DNA of 64,000 bases from an uncultured Draconibacterium sp. (GTDB lineage Bacteria; Bacteroidota; Bacteroidia; Bacteroidales; Prolixibacteraceae), in NCBI RefSeq assembly GCF_963675585.1, contig NZ_OY776414.1, forward strand, positions 1,529,001 to 1,593,000, read 5' to 3'. Positions 38,241-51,817 of this stretch are shown piece by piece. Both the position numbers and the translations under genes were made by a program. Within the stretch, counting starts at the first letter, position 1. Each line of letters starts with the position of its first letter. The notes beneath the pieces are model-generated. The model had not been told where the DNA came from. It saw nothing but the letters and a program-made list of their open reading frames with translations, and did no database searches.

Positions 38241-39080
38241 TTATTTTCCGGCTACTGTAAAAGTTACATTTTTGCCGCTAAACAAGTTCTCTTCAAGCAG
38301 AACATCCTCAAAGAAATCATATTCTTCAAAACCACTTTCAGTAAGTAGTTTCGCCAAATCGGCGCGTGAAAAAAAGTGAGTCCAGAAACGATAAACATCC
38401 AATTGTTCCTTTTCATCCAGAACTAAATGCTGATACAGAATCACTTTTTCTTTTTCGTACAAAAACGATTCCGATAAAGCCAGATAAGGTTCCGGTTTCC
38501 AGAATCCATTTGTTGCAAGCTCCCAGTTTTTCGGCGTAATTTTCTGTTCCAGACTTACATCATTAAGAACATCAAAAATAAAAACGCCTCCAGGCTTCAG
38601 AACTCTGTAAATAATTCGCAATAATTGCTGCTGTTCTTCAGGATGTAGCACGCCAAAATCGGTATAAACGAGTATTACCAGGTCAAAGGTATTATCGTCC
38701 AATTTCAGATCCAGATAATTTGAATGAATATAAGTGATATTCTGCTGCTGCTCGCGGGCTTGCTTTTTGGCATATTCTATCGATGATTTGGAGAAGTCGA
38801 CACCCGTAACTTTACAGCCTTTTTCAGCCAGCAATCCGGCATATAATCCGGGTCCGCAACCTAAATCCAGAATATCTGATTTTTTATCCTGAACTTTGCT
38901 TAATATCCATTCCACCGTCTGTATAATGGTTTCTTTTTTACGACTGGCCAAATCAATTTCTGCATTTAAATGTACAGCCAACAGTTGTTCAGAGATGTAT
39001 TCGTCTGTCCACATTACCGCTGTTCCTTTTTCGTAAATAGCCGGTTTTTGTGATTTCGAAAGTATTGAATCAAGTTTCAT
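38241..39080 (-). CDS. Class I SAM-dependent methyltransferase
   Basis: A cytoplasmic methyltransferase of 279 aa. The SAM-binding motif I is ILDLGCGPGLYAGLLAEKG, followed by the acidic GVDFSKSSIEYAKKQA and the motif LKPGGVFIFDVLN of methyltransferase 11/25 domains. The N-terminal 50 residues and the C-terminal region (FWTHFFSRADLAKLLTESGFEEYDFFEDVL) are less typical. The substrate is unknown and the neighbours give no clue. It is convergent with the GH20 gene. Confidence 0.85.
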   Translation of the reverse strand: MKLDSILSKSQKPAIYEKGTAVMWTDEYISEQLLAVHLNAEIDLASRKKETIIQTVEWILSKVQDKKSDILDLGCGPGLYAGLLAEKGCKVTGVDFSKSSIEYAKKQAREQQQNITYIHSNYLDLKLDDNTFDLVILVYTDFGVLHPEEQQQLLRIIYRVLKPGGVFIFDVLNDVSLEQKITPKNWELATNGFWKPEPYLALSESFLYEKEKVILYQHLVLDEKEQLDVYRFWTHFFSRADLAKLLTESGFEEYDFFEDVLLEENLFSGKNVTFTVAGK

Positions 39081-39375
39081 ATCTAATTTGTATAAAGTAG
39101 AACAAGTAATGTTACTACTTCAATTGATAATTTATGTATTAAAATAATTTAAGGTAAACGAAAGACACACAGCTAAGTGCCATTCAAGTTTCGATAGCCC
39201 TGTGCTTTTCTGTTTTACAGAAAGAAATTACGATATGCTACTTATCTATAGAAAGTAGTGCAAATCTATCAATTTTATAATTCAACAACAAATACATACA
39301 ACTGAGGTGTAACTTCATGATTTTCTGTGCGTCTATTCAGAAAGCAATTAACAATATTCAGAAAAATTCCTTCTT

Positions 39376-41796
39376 ATGATCAAGAACTTGCTAAAAACCA
39401 GTCTCCGCTCACTGAAAAAACAAAAAGGTTATACCTCCATCAATATTCTTGGTTTAGCCATCGGAATTGCCTGCAGTTTAATCATTGCGTTGTTTATTCT
39501 ACATCAGCTAAGCTACGATCAGTACCACACCAAAAAAGACCGCATTTACAGATTGATACTTGACGGAAAGATTGGAGAACAGGAAGTTCTGGTGTCATCA
39601 ACGGCTGCTGTAATTGGCCCCACAATTGTAACTGATTTTCCGGAAGTAGAAAGTTGTATGCGACTAAATACTTTTGGCGAAACCATTGTAAAAAAGGAAG
39701 ACAAAACCTTCACTATCCGGGATTTTGCAGAAGCAGACTCCACTTTTTTCAGTTTCTTTTCGATCCCCTTATTAAAAGGTGAATGCAAAAATGTACTCAA
39801 CGAACCATACACAATGGTTTTATCGGAATCAACTGCCAAAAAGATTTTTGGTAATGAAAATCCAATAAACAAAACCTTAAAAATTAATACCCGGAATGAA
39901 CCATACCGCATAACCGGTGTAATGGCAGACTTCCCTGAAAATACACATTTTAAAGTCGACATTTTAACTTCTTATATGACGAACCCACGATCAAGAGATC
40001 CGGAATGGTTGAACAATAGTTTTGAAACCTATTTAATGTTGTATGAAAATACAAATCCGGAACAAGTGAATGCAAGGTTTTCCGGTATGATTAAAAAATA
40101 CATTGGTCCACGTGTTCAGGAATTGTTTGGAGTTTCGCTGGAAGATTTTTTCGCATCGGGCAACCGTTATAATTTTCATTTGCAGCCACTAACCAAAATC
40201 CATCTTGACCCAACTGTGGAGCACGAAGTTAAACCGGCAACCGATCCTAAATATTTATGGATCTTTGGTAGCATTGCAATCCTCATTATCGTTATTGCCT
40301 CCATTAATTTCATGAATCTGTCTACCGCACAAGCCAGCAAACGAGCCAAAGAAGTTGGAATAAAAAAAGCCACCGGGGCATCGCGTGCTAGTTTGGTTAC
40401 GCAGTTTTTAAGCGATTCTGTTCTTATCTCTTTTATAGCTCTAATCGTTGCCATTGTAATTGTGCTTTTTGCACTTCCTTCGTTTAATCGTTTATTGGGA
40501 GCAGAAGTAGAACTGAGTCTTTTTAGCAATTGGTACACCATTCCACTGTTGCTTGTATTTTCAGTTTCCGTTGGTTTGTTAGCTGGAATATATCCGGCAT
40601 TTTACCTTTCGTCGTTTGTACCGGTAAAAGTGTTGCGAGGCAAAGTACGCGATGCCATGAAAAACGGAAAATTAAGAAGCGTTCTGGTCTCATTTCAATT
40701 TTTAATTTCGATTGTTTTGATTATTGGCACCATGATCATGTATCGCCAACTGCAGTACATGTTAAACAAAGATGTGGGATTTAACAAGGAAAAGGTGCTT
40801 GTGATTCAGCAGGCCGGTTCCATTGGTGATAAAGTAAAAACATTTAAACAGGAGGTGCTTAAAATACCTGAAATATCGTCAGTATCTGCATCAACAGCTA
40901 TTCCGGGGCACAACAATAACAACAACGGATACATGCTCGAAGGAAATTCGGATCAAACCTTTTTATTACAATCAAATTGGGTTGACTATGACTTTTTTAA
41001 AACGTACCAGATAAAACTTCAGGACGGTCGGCTATTCGACCGATCATTTACTTCTGATGAGCAAGCTTGTATTGTAAATGCACAAACAATAAAAGAATAT
41101 AATCTGACAGATTTTTCGGCGTCTCGTTTTATTGTTATAGGCGATAACAACGAAAACATTTACCTGCCCATTATCGGCGTAACCAACGATTTTCATTTTC
41201 GATCGCTGCATAACCGAATAACACCCTACATTATTCGATTTAAAGACGAAAATCAAAACTATGGATACATCAGTATTCGTTTTAACAATCAGTCTACAAT
41301 GCAAACCATAAATGAAATTGAAACCATCTGGAAAAAGTTTGCATCAAATAATCCCATGCAATACTTTTTTATGGACAAAGATTTTAATCAAATGTATCGT
41401 GCCGAACGTCAAAATGCACAGTTGTCGGTATTGTTTGCCATTCTCGGAATATTTATTGCCGCCCTGGGTTTATTTGGCCTAACCTCGTTTACCATCGAAC
41501 AGCGAACCAAAGAAGTGGGCGTTCGAAAATCGCTGGGAGCTTCCGACAGCAGTATCTTTTATTTGATTTCGAAAGAGATAATTATTTTGGTGTCTATAGC
41601 CACTTTAATTGCCTGGCCTTTGGTATTTTTTGGTGCCAACAGTTGGCTGCAGAACTACTACTACCGGGTTAATTTAAGCGTTTACGAATTTGTTTTAGGT
41701 TTTGTAATTGCGATTTCCATTGCCTTACTTACCATTAGTTACCGCACCATTCAGTCGGTTCGTACAAATCCGGCGCTAACACTGAGGTATGAGTAA
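39376..41796 (+). CDS. MacB/FtsX-like ABC transporter permease
   Basis: An inner-membrane permease of 806 aa with the doubled FtsX architecture. An N-terminal membrane helix (GLAIGIACSLIIALFILHQL, residues about 23-45) is followed by a periplasmic MacB_PCD domain. A first FtsX region with three helices comes next (residues about 290-400; MNLSTAQASKRAKEVGIKKATGASR), then a fourth helix, a second periplasmic domain and a second FtsX region (TIEQRTKEVGVRKSLGASDSS). No ATPase gene is adjacent, so the partner is encoded elsewhere. Bacteroidota carry many such permeases for efflux or antimicrobial peptide resistance; the substrate is unknown. A tandem-like repeat follows at 41801-41876. Confidence 0.9.
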   Translation: MIKNLLKTSLRSLKKQKGYTSINILGLAIGIACSLIIALFILHQLSYDQYHTKKDRIYRLILDGKIGEQEVLVSSTAAVIGPTIVTDFPEVESCMRLNTFGETIVKKEDKTFTIRDFAEADSTFFSFFSIPLLKGECKNVLNEPYTMVLSESTAKKIFGNENPINKTLKINTRNEPYRITGVMADFPENTHFKVDILTSYMTNPRSRDPEWLNNSFETYLMLYENTNPEQVNARFSGMIKKYIGPRVQELFGVSLEDFFASGNRYNFHLQPLTKIHLDPTVEHEVKPATDPKYLWIFGSIAILIIVIASINFMNLSTAQASKRAKEVGIKKATGASRASLVTQFLSDSVLISFIALIVAIVIVLFALPSFNRLLGAEVELSLFSNWYTIPLLLVFSVSVGLLAGIYPAFYLSSFVPVKVLRGKVRDAMKNGKLRSVLVSFQFLISIVLIIGTMIMYRQLQYMLNKDVGFNKEKVLVIQQAGSIGDKVKTFKQEVLKIPEISSVSASTAIPGHNNNNNGYMLEGNSDQTFLLQSNWVDYDFFKTYQIKLQDGRLFDRSFTSDEQACIVNAQTIKEYNLTDFSASRFIVIGDNNENIYLPIIGVTNDFHFRSLHNRITPYIIRFKDENQNYGYISIRFNNQSTMQTINEIETIWKKFASNNPMQYFFMDKDFNQMYRAERQNAQLSVLFAILGIFIAALGLFGLTSFTIEQRTKEVGVRKSLGASDSSIFYLISKEIIILVSIATLIAWPLVFFGANSWLQNYYYRVNLSVYEFVLGFVIAISIALLTISYRTIQSVRTNPALTLRYE

Positions 41797-41800
41797 TTGT

Positions 41801-41876
41801 AGGAATAAGGAATTGGGTGAATGAGGGAATGAGGAATTGAGGAAATGAGGAAATGCGTGAATGAGTAAATGAGGGC
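41801..41876. repeat. Degenerate tandem repeats of an ATGAGGAA-like unit
   Basis: Downstream of the permease stop the sequence reiterates short units such as GAATGAGG, GGAATTGAGG, GGAAATGAGG and GTGAATGAG about eight times. The units are 8-10 bases and imperfect. They look like slippage-derived microsatellite-like DNA. I see no hairpins or spacers, so it is not CRISPR-like. Confidence 0.7.
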
Positions 41877-41904
41877 TAGTTTATGTTTTTAACATGGAAA
41901 TCGC

Positions 41905-42393
41905 TTAAAACTCATATTTAATCGCATTCCTCAATGCTTTTCGCGAAGCCTTATCAACCAACGAAAAAATCTGTTCAATTTCATTTTTATAGCGCGAAGG
42001 TTGATGCCCTTTTACTTTTACAAGCTCGCAATTTAAAGCATCAAAAATTGTATAAAACTGATTGTACAACTCAGCATTTTTAAGAGGTTTGCCACTTTTC
42101 GAACAAAAATTATTTTCCTCTAATCGATAGCGGCGATCCAATAGTTGTGTAATATTTTGAGAATCGGTGTAAATTAAAACTGTGTACTCCCCTTTTTCAA
42201 TTTCAGATAAAGCCCAGAGTAACGTTTGTAATTCGAGTTTGGTTGACGAAGTATTTTCGAAACGTTTGGTTCGGACACGTTGCTTCAGAATTTCAATGTT
42301 AAGTTCTGACTCAATGGCAAACAGACAGGCCCCGTATCCAATTTTTGATTGAACATGTACACTTCCATCGGTAAATACACACAACTTATCCAT
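41905..42393 (-). CDS. RNase H-like protein
   Basis: A 162-aa cytoplasmic protein of the RNase H fold. I chose the ATG at 42393 (MDKLCVFTDGSV); the longer frame to 42492 adds 33 residues without conservation. The catalytic carboxylates are recognisable: Asp in FTDGS, Glu in TKLELQTLLWAL, Asp in IYTDSQNI and a C-terminal Asp in SLVDKASR. The role would be degradation of RNA in RNA-DNA hybrids. It is shorter in some loops than E. coli RnhA, so it may be one of the RNase H-like relatives; activity is likely but not certain. It stands alone, after a terminator. Confidence 0.8.
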   Translation of the reverse strand: MDKLCVFTDGSVHVQSKIGYGACLFAIESELNIEILKQRVRTKRFENTSSTKLELQTLLWALSEIEKGEYTVLIYTDSQNITQLLDRRYRLEENNFCSKSGKPLKNAELYNQFYTIFDALNCELVKVKGHQPSRYKNEIEQIFSLVDKASRKALRNAIKYEF

Positions 42394-42503
42394 AATTAAA
42401 TAATGCTGCAAAATAGGTATAGTATGGCTTCCAACCACAACCTTTAGCAGATTATTTGTAATTGTTGAAAAATGGGATTTGAAATACAGCAATTTGATTC
42501 AAA

Positions 42504-42553
42504 AAACGGATCCGATCTTTTTAGTTTTATACTAAAATAGACCGGATCCGTTT
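42504..42553. terminator. Bidirectional terminator downstream of the second GH2 gene
   Basis: Eleven-base perfect arms AAACGGATCCG / CGGATCCGTTT, with an inner second stem, separated by 28 bases. T-tracts are present on both sides. It lies between the minus-strand GH2 gene (stop at 42606) and the RNase H gene. It may also end antisense transcription. Confidence 0.65.
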
Positions 42554-42605
42554 ACAAAATTCAAATCGTTATTCTTGAAATAGTATTTTATTAATCTAAA
42601 GAAGT

Positions 42606-46421
<3,816 letters not shown>

Positions 46422-46582
46422 CTACTATTTAAGACACAAAAAATGCAGATATAACCTAATTGGATTGCATGTTTTTTTAACATTGATTTTAGGAGGACTC
46501 AATAATCATCACATTTCGAACAAATCATCATTAAAAACGTTATTCTTGCAGCTATAGATCACACGATCTGAAATTAAAATAC

Positions 46583-48994
46583 ATGATTTTAGAAAAGACT
46601 GAATTGGCCACCAACAAACAAATATCTACAAAAGAAGCACTTGAGGATTATTACATCGCTTATTTGAGCCGGCAACTAAGTGTGCTTGGCCGACGTGAGG
46701 TTCACAACGGGCGAGCGCATTTTGGAATTTTTGGCGATGGAAAAGAAGTTGCCCAGATTGCGTATGCCAAAACGTTTAAAAAAGGCGACTGGCGCTCGGG
46801 ATATTACCGCGATCAGACTTTTATGCTTGCCCTGGATTTGTTGCAGCCGGAAGAATTTTTTGCCATGATTTATGGCGATACCGATACCGAAATAAATCCA
46901 TCAACAGCAGGTCGTAATTTCAACAACCATTTCAGTACGCCAAATATTAACGAAAAAGGTGAGATCAAAAACCTGACTGAACAATACAATTCTGCTTCTG
47001 ATATTTCGTCAACAGGCGGACAAATGCCGCGTTTACTGGGAATGGCGCAGGCCTCAAAAATTGCACGCCAGCGGCCCGATCTGATACAGAGTTTAAATAA
47101 CAATGTTACAGGTAACGAAGTAGCTTTTGGGAGCATTGGCGATGCCAGTACATCGGAAGGCATATTTTTTGAAACAATAAATGCCGCCGGAGTAATGCAG
47201 GTTCCGCTGGCTGTTGCCATTTACGACGATGGTTTTGGAATTAGCGTACCCATTGAACTGCAGACCACAAAATCGAGTATTTCGGAAGCATTAAAAGGTT
47301 TTGAAAAAGAGAAAGGCACAAATGGAATTAAAATATTAAAATGCAAAGGCTGGGATTACCCGGGATTAATTAAGACTTTTAAAGAAGGCATTGATTTTTG
47401 CAGAAAAACACATACACCGGTTGTATTTCATATTTACGAAGTTACACAACCACAGGGACACTCAACTTCCGGATCGCACGAACGTTATAAAACAAAAGAA
47501 CGGCTTGCCTGGGAAAACGAATACGACAGTGTAAACCAGATGCGCAAATGGCTTTTGGATTCCGGAATTGCTGACGCAGACATGTTGGAAGAACTGGAGA
47601 AATCGGCTAAGAAACGAGCGAAAGATGCAAAAAACAAAGCCTGGAAAAACTATACCGATGGTTATTTGAAAGAACGCTCAGAGTTAAAGGAAATCCTTCA
47701 CCGCATCGACAGCATAACCAGTTTGCAAAATATGCGTCGCTTCGAAAAAGTGACTAAAAAGATATTCCCTACCCGACGTTCGCACATAAGTTTTGCTAAA
47801 CGATTGAATCTTGAGATTCATTTGAATCCGGATTTACAGGTTGAGCGTAAAGAATTAAAAGCGTGGATCAAAAGGTTTGAAGAACGAACTGCAGAATTTT
47901 ACAGCAGTAGTTTATACCGCATCGGAAACGATTCGGCTCTGGCGATTGGAAGTACTCCCGCAGAATACAAGGACGATTCGCCCGACGTAAATGGATCGGA
48001 AATAGTCAATAAAAATTTTGACGTTTTATTTGAGAAATATCCAAACCTGGTAACTTTTGGTGAGGACACCGGGAAACTAGGTGGTGTAAACCAGGGGATG
48101 AAAGGTATGCAGGCAAAATATGGTATTGATCGGGTTTCGGATACCGGAATTCGTGAGGCGACCATTATTGGACAGGGAATTGGGCTGGCGCTGCGTGGTT
48201 TCCGCCCCATTGCCGAAATACAGTACTTAGATTACCTGATTTATGCCCAGTCGCAATTAAGCGACGATTTAGCAACCTTGCAGTACCGCACAAAAGGGAA
48301 ACAGGCTGCACCTCTGATTGTACGCACACGTGGCCATCAACTACAAGGAATCTGGCATGCAGGATCGCCAATGCAGATGTTGCTGGGTTCGTTACGCGGA
48401 ATGTATTTATGCGTTCCACGAAACCTGACACAAGCGGCGGGTTTTTACAATACCTTACTGGAGGCAAACGATCCGGCTTTGGTAATTGAACCCTTAAAAG
48501 GCTACAATGTTAAAGAGAAATTGCCGGCTAATCCGGGCGAATACAAAGTTCCGCTGGGCGTACCAGAAATCATGATTGAAGGAACGGATGTTACCGTTGT
48601 TACTTATGCATGGAATGTACATCATGCGGTAAAAGCAGCAAAACTACTCCAGGATTTCAAAGGGATTTCAATTGAAGTAATTGATGTACAAACTTTGATG
48701 CCTTTTGATGTAAATCATAGTATTCTGAAATCGATAAAAAAGACGAATAAAGTGATCTTTATGGACGAAGATGTTCCTGGAGGAGCAAGTGCATATATGA
48801 TGCAAAAGGTATTGGAAGAGCAAAAAGCTTTTGATTACCTCGATACGGCACCACGAACGCTGCCTGCACGGGAACACCGCCCTGCTTATGGAATTGATGG
48901 AGAATACTTTTCGAAACCAAATGTGGAGCGCTTGTTCAGAAATGTGTACGAAATGATGCGGGAAGTGGAACCGAAAAGGTTTCCGGAGCTCTAA
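46583..48994 (+). CDS. Fused E1 alpha-beta subunit of a 2-oxoacid dehydrogenase
   Basis: A cytoplasmic thiamine diphosphate enzyme of 803 aa in which E1 alpha (about residues 1-400) and E1 beta (about 440-803) are joined. The alpha part has the thiamine pyrophosphate/Mg motif GSIGDASTSEGIFFETINAAGVMQ and the DDGFGISVP block. The beta part has FGEDTGKLGGVNQG, RVSDTGIREATIIGQGIGLA and RGHQLQGIWHAGSPMQML, ending near MREVEP. This arrangement is typical of the branched-chain or pyruvate-type dehydrogenase E1 in Bacteroidota. No E2 or E3 gene is adjacent. It is separated from the GH2 gene upstream by about 180 bases. Confidence 0.93.
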   Translation: MILEKTELATNKQISTKEALEDYYIAYLSRQLSVLGRREVHNGRAHFGIFGDGKEVAQIAYAKTFKKGDWRSGYYRDQTFMLALDLLQPEEFFAMIYGDTDTEINPSTAGRNFNNHFSTPNINEKGEIKNLTEQYNSASDISSTGGQMPRLLGMAQASKIARQRPDLIQSLNNNVTGNEVAFGSIGDASTSEGIFFETINAAGVMQVPLAVAIYDDGFGISVPIELQTTKSSISEALKGFEKEKGTNGIKILKCKGWDYPGLIKTFKEGIDFCRKTHTPVVFHIYEVTQPQGHSTSGSHERYKTKERLAWENEYDSVNQMRKWLLDSGIADADMLEELEKSAKKRAKDAKNKAWKNYTDGYLKERSELKEILHRIDSITSLQNMRRFEKVTKKIFPTRRSHISFAKRLNLEIHLNPDLQVERKELKAWIKRFEERTAEFYSSSLYRIGNDSALAIGSTPAEYKDDSPDVNGSEIVNKNFDVLFEKYPNLVTFGEDTGKLGGVNQGMKGMQAKYGIDRVSDTGIREATIIGQGIGLALRGFRPIAEIQYLDYLIYAQSQLSDDLATLQYRTKGKQAAPLIVRTRGHQLQGIWHAGSPMQMLLGSLRGMYLCVPRNLTQAAGFYNTLLEANDPALVIEPLKGYNVKEKLPANPGEYKVPLGVPEIMIEGTDVTVVTYAWNVHHAVKAAKLLQDFKGISIEVIDVQTLMPFDVNHSILKSIKKTNKVIFMDEDVPGGASAYMMQKVLEEQKAFDYLDTAPRTLPAREHRPAYGIDGEYFSKPNVERLFRNVYEMMREVEPKRFPEL

Positions 48995-48997
48995 TTA

Positions 48998-51535
48998 TTA
49001 TTTCACCAAATCTTTAAATGAAATACTAAAATCTTCGTTGTATAAATTCGAATAAAGTTTTGTGTAGTGATTGTACACCTCAAGTGCCAGTGTGTGTTTA
49101 CCTTGTTTGTTTAAAATTTTGCATTTATACTCAAGGGCGGTTTCATTCATCTGATCGAATGTAAAAAGTACATCAGCGACTTCTAGAAGTAGGTTTTCAT
49201 TGTCTTTACTGTCAATCAGCGAACAAAGTTTCTCGAGGCTGGTTAATATCCTTCCTGTTACATCGTCTTTTATCGGATCGAGCCAATCCGCTTCTGTATT
49301 TTCTAAAAAACTCCCCCTGCTTAAAATGCTAATAACCTGTCTAAAACTATCAATATTGGAGCTATTTATTTCCAGCGAAATATGATGTCTGATAAATTCA
49401 ATGTCACAAAATACTTCTTCGCCATGATTAATACGCCAGAAATTACCGTCGTAGCTAATTGAAATATCTCCAACATCTTCCAGTATCAACCGCAGCTTTT
49501 TAATATTTACCCCACGGTTATTTTTTCCTTTTACATCCGATTTATCAGGCCATAAATATTCCTGAATCTTTTTGGATGAAATACCCTTATTATTGTCGGT
49601 TGTGCTGAGTAACAACAACAGGAATAGTTCCTTTAAGGTAGGACTAAAACGATAGGTAATATCTGTATTTCGTTTATCAAAAACCTGAAAACCACCGAAC
49701 ATTAGTATTCGTCCGTTTTCGGAATACTGAACTGCTTCGTTATTTAGTTCGCTTGAATCAATTTTTACTGCTTCATGCGGTGGCGATTTAGCTTTTCTAC
49801 GCATTAAAAATACCACCATTGCCACTACTCCAAACACAAAAACTGCACCCAACAAATACAACATCCAATTCAATCGGCTACCTGATTCAAGGTTTGCATT
49901 TGAATCGATTTTTTCGGGAGCAAAATTAAGCGAATATAAAATCACTTCGAATTTGCCCTGTTCCTTTTCGGTACAGGTTAGTGCAATTAACTCGTGGTGC
50001 GTTTCCCAATAATACAGGTCGGCAAACGATTTTATGTCTTTAAAATTATAAGGTATTGTATCGGCCAGAAATTCCCAGTCCGGGCTGTTCAAATCGCCTT
50101 TTAACACCTGCAGGTAGGTTGAAAATTTATTATGAGGAAAACACAATGTGTAAAAACAGCCAGTTTTGTCATCAACAATCATCGAATTTACAGGCGTAAA
50201 ATCAAGATCGGGATGTTTAGTTGATTCCCAAATCCGACTAATCCGATTCGAATCGCAATCGATACGGTACAAGTCGTAGTAAAACTCACGGCCAAATATT
50301 TGCTTTCCTTTTCGGTTTCCCAGTCCTCCAAATAAATAATAAATGTTTTTATCGATATTGCTTTCACCCAACGACGACAAGTATCTCGGGTAAATCTCAT
50401 CGCCTGTCATTTCAAGATTTTTCCAGTTTTTTTGCTTGTAATCGTATTGTTGAAACCGATTAAAATACTGAAAGAATCCATATCCGCATATAATTGTTAA
50501 AACACTATCGGCCGGATGTAACATTTTGTTGTGGTGCCAAAATTCGGGTAGTGGAGGAATCGTATCGACTCTATTATCCCAACTTAATTTACTTTCATCA
50601 AATTCCGATATTTTATCAGAATAAAAGCTGTAAGCAATTAAATTATTTGCTTTGTTAAAAGCCACTTGCTGCCCATCTTCATAAAATGGTTTTCCACTTA
50701 TTCCGTTGTAATGAATCAGGTTATCAACATTCAACTCGTACTTAAAAACACCATCGTTTCGAACTAAAAAGTAAATACTCTCAGTTTCTTTATTGAAAGC
50801 CATTTGCGGAAATGCGCTAAACTCCATCGATTTAATTTTCTCCCAATGCCGGTGCTGTTCAATGTGCCATACGGGGTGAATGAGTTGTGCTTTTTTACCT
50901 GCAACAGAGTCTTTTGCCCACAGTCCATTTACCTGGTTTAGTGGCCAAAAATATTTAGTTGAATTGTTTTCTGTAAAGCGAATATTTTTGATTGACATTG
51001 GAGGTACTTCATCGGCATCAAAATCTGCCTTATTCACCACGCCAAATGTCCACTTCAGCTCCGACTCCTCAGGTAAATCTATTGTATCTTTTACATGAAT
51101 ATCGTCGAAAACCATTTCTGCCACTCCGGTTTTTGCATCAACCGAAAGCGAAAACGAGTACCATCTATTGGTCATTTCGTTATGTATTGGCGCCAAACCT
51201 ATTTTCAAATCGGTTTCATTCTTGTTTTGGAGAACAAATAAATCGGGAAAAAAAGCATCGATTTTACAAATTAAATCGAGTTGGTTATTGCCCTTTGTTT
51301 CTTTCAATTGAAAAATAGTTCCGTAACGTTCGGCTAAAAAACGAAATGAAATATCAAACGATATTGAAAATGAACCACTGTATTCTATTTCACCTTTTTT
51401 TGTGATGTCAATACCAGTTCTATTTTCGAGTCCCACTTCTTTCGACAAAAACAACAATCCTCTGTTGTCGTTAGCAAAACCAGAAAAAGTTAAGAGAGTT
51501 ATGAGAATAATAAATACTATCCTGAAGTACTTCAT
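48998..51535 (-). CDS. Membrane-spanning transcription regulator: periplasmic LamG/propeller-like sensor, TM helix, winged helix and BTAD-like domain
   Basis: A predicted one-component regulator of 845 aa (ATG at 51535; the frame extends to 51562 but MKYFRIVFIILI is the natural signal start). Order: a signal peptide (residues 1-22), a LamG/concanavalin-like domain (about 40-190; SGSFSISFDISFRFLAERYGTIFQ), and a region with repeated YFLVRND, YYLFGGLGNRKG, FYTLCFPHN segments suggesting a Kelch-like propeller (about 220-540). A single membrane helix follows (about 555-577; LNWMLYLLGAVFVFGVVAMV), then an RRK stop-transfer. The cytoplasmic part has a winged-helix domain (about 610-705) and a helical BTAD-like C-terminus (VLFTFDQMNETALEYKCKILNKQG). 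It is divergent from the SusC gene, so it probably controls that locus after sensing a glycan in the periplasm. It replaces the usual hybrid two-component or ECF/FecR control. Confidence 0.85.
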   Translation of the reverse strand: MKYFRIVFIILITLLTFSGFANDNRGLLFLSKEVGLENRTGIDITKKGEIEYSGSFSISFDISFRFLAERYGTIFQLKETKGNNQLDLICKIDAFFPDLFVLQNKNETDLKIGLAPIHNEMTNRWYSFSLSVDAKTGVAEMVFDDIHVKDTIDLPEESELKWTFGVVNKADFDADEVPPMSIKNIRFTENNSTKYFWPLNQVNGLWAKDSVAGKKAQLIHPVWHIEQHRHWEKIKSMEFSAFPQMAFNKETESIYFLVRNDGVFKYELNVDNLIHYNGISGKPFYEDGQQVAFNKANNLIAYSFYSDKISEFDESKLSWDNRVDTIPPLPEFWHHNKMLHPADSVLTIICGYGFFQYFNRFQQYDYKQKNWKNLEMTGDEIYPRYLSSLGESNIDKNIYYLFGGLGNRKGKQIFGREFYYDLYRIDCDSNRISRIWESTKHPDLDFTPVNSMIVDDKTGCFYTLCFPHNKFSTYLQVLKGDLNSPDWEFLADTIPYNFKDIKSFADLYYWETHHELIALTCTEKEQGKFEVILYSLNFAPEKIDSNANLESGSRLNWMLYLLGAVFVFGVVAMVVFLMRRKAKSPPHEAVKIDSSELNNEAVQYSENGRILMFGGFQVFDKRNTDITYRFSPTLKELFLLLLLSTTDNNKGISSKKIQEYLWPDKSDVKGKNNRGVNIKKLRLILEDVGDISISYDGNFWRINHGEEVFCDIEFIRHHISLEINSSNIDSFRQVISILSRGSFLENTEADWLDPIKDDVTGRILTSLEKLCSLIDSKDNENLLLEVADVLFTFDQMNETALEYKCKILNKQGKHTLALEVYNHYTKLYSNLYNEDFSISFKDLVK

Positions 51536-51690
51536 TCCTGCGTTTAAACAATTCAGATACAAAAAAACGATTTATTATACAAAACGAGTAAATAATGAAT
51601 ATTAAAACAACAAAAATCATAAAAATATTTCATTTCTCTTAATTTTTGTAAAAATCGCATTTACCTCTCTACCAACTAATTACACCATTA

Positions 51691-51749
51691 TTAATCGATT
51701 ATTAATCAGAATTAACAATAATAATCGTCTGATTAATCAATAGTTAACC
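51691..51749 (+). promoter_or_regulatory. Array of phased TTAATC-like direct repeats upstream of susC
   Basis: TTAATC at 51691, TTAATC at 51702, TTAACA at 51712, ATAATC at 51721, TTAATC at 51733 and TTAACC at 51744: six copies on one strand with steps 11, 10, 9, 12 and 11 bases, close to one DNA turn. This lies 70-127 bases before the susC start. Similar direct repeats near 11 bp are the sites bound by AfsR/SARP-type regulators, and the neighbouring gene encodes a winged-helix/BTAD regulator. Repeats are seen; binding is inference. Confidence 0.55.
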
Positions 51750-51817
51750 TTAAAATTAAGCCCCTGCGCTTAACATCGTATCAAAATTTTAGAAATTTTA
51801 AACTTAACTCAAATTTT

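Noticed and set aside
41801-41876. Repeat array considered as CRISPR
   Set aside because: Units are 8-10 bases and directly adjacent with no spacers, and there are no cas genes.
46550-46582. AGATC-ACAC-GATCT inverted repeat before the E1 gene as an operator
   Set aside because: Only 5-bp arms, expected often by chance in this AT-rich region.
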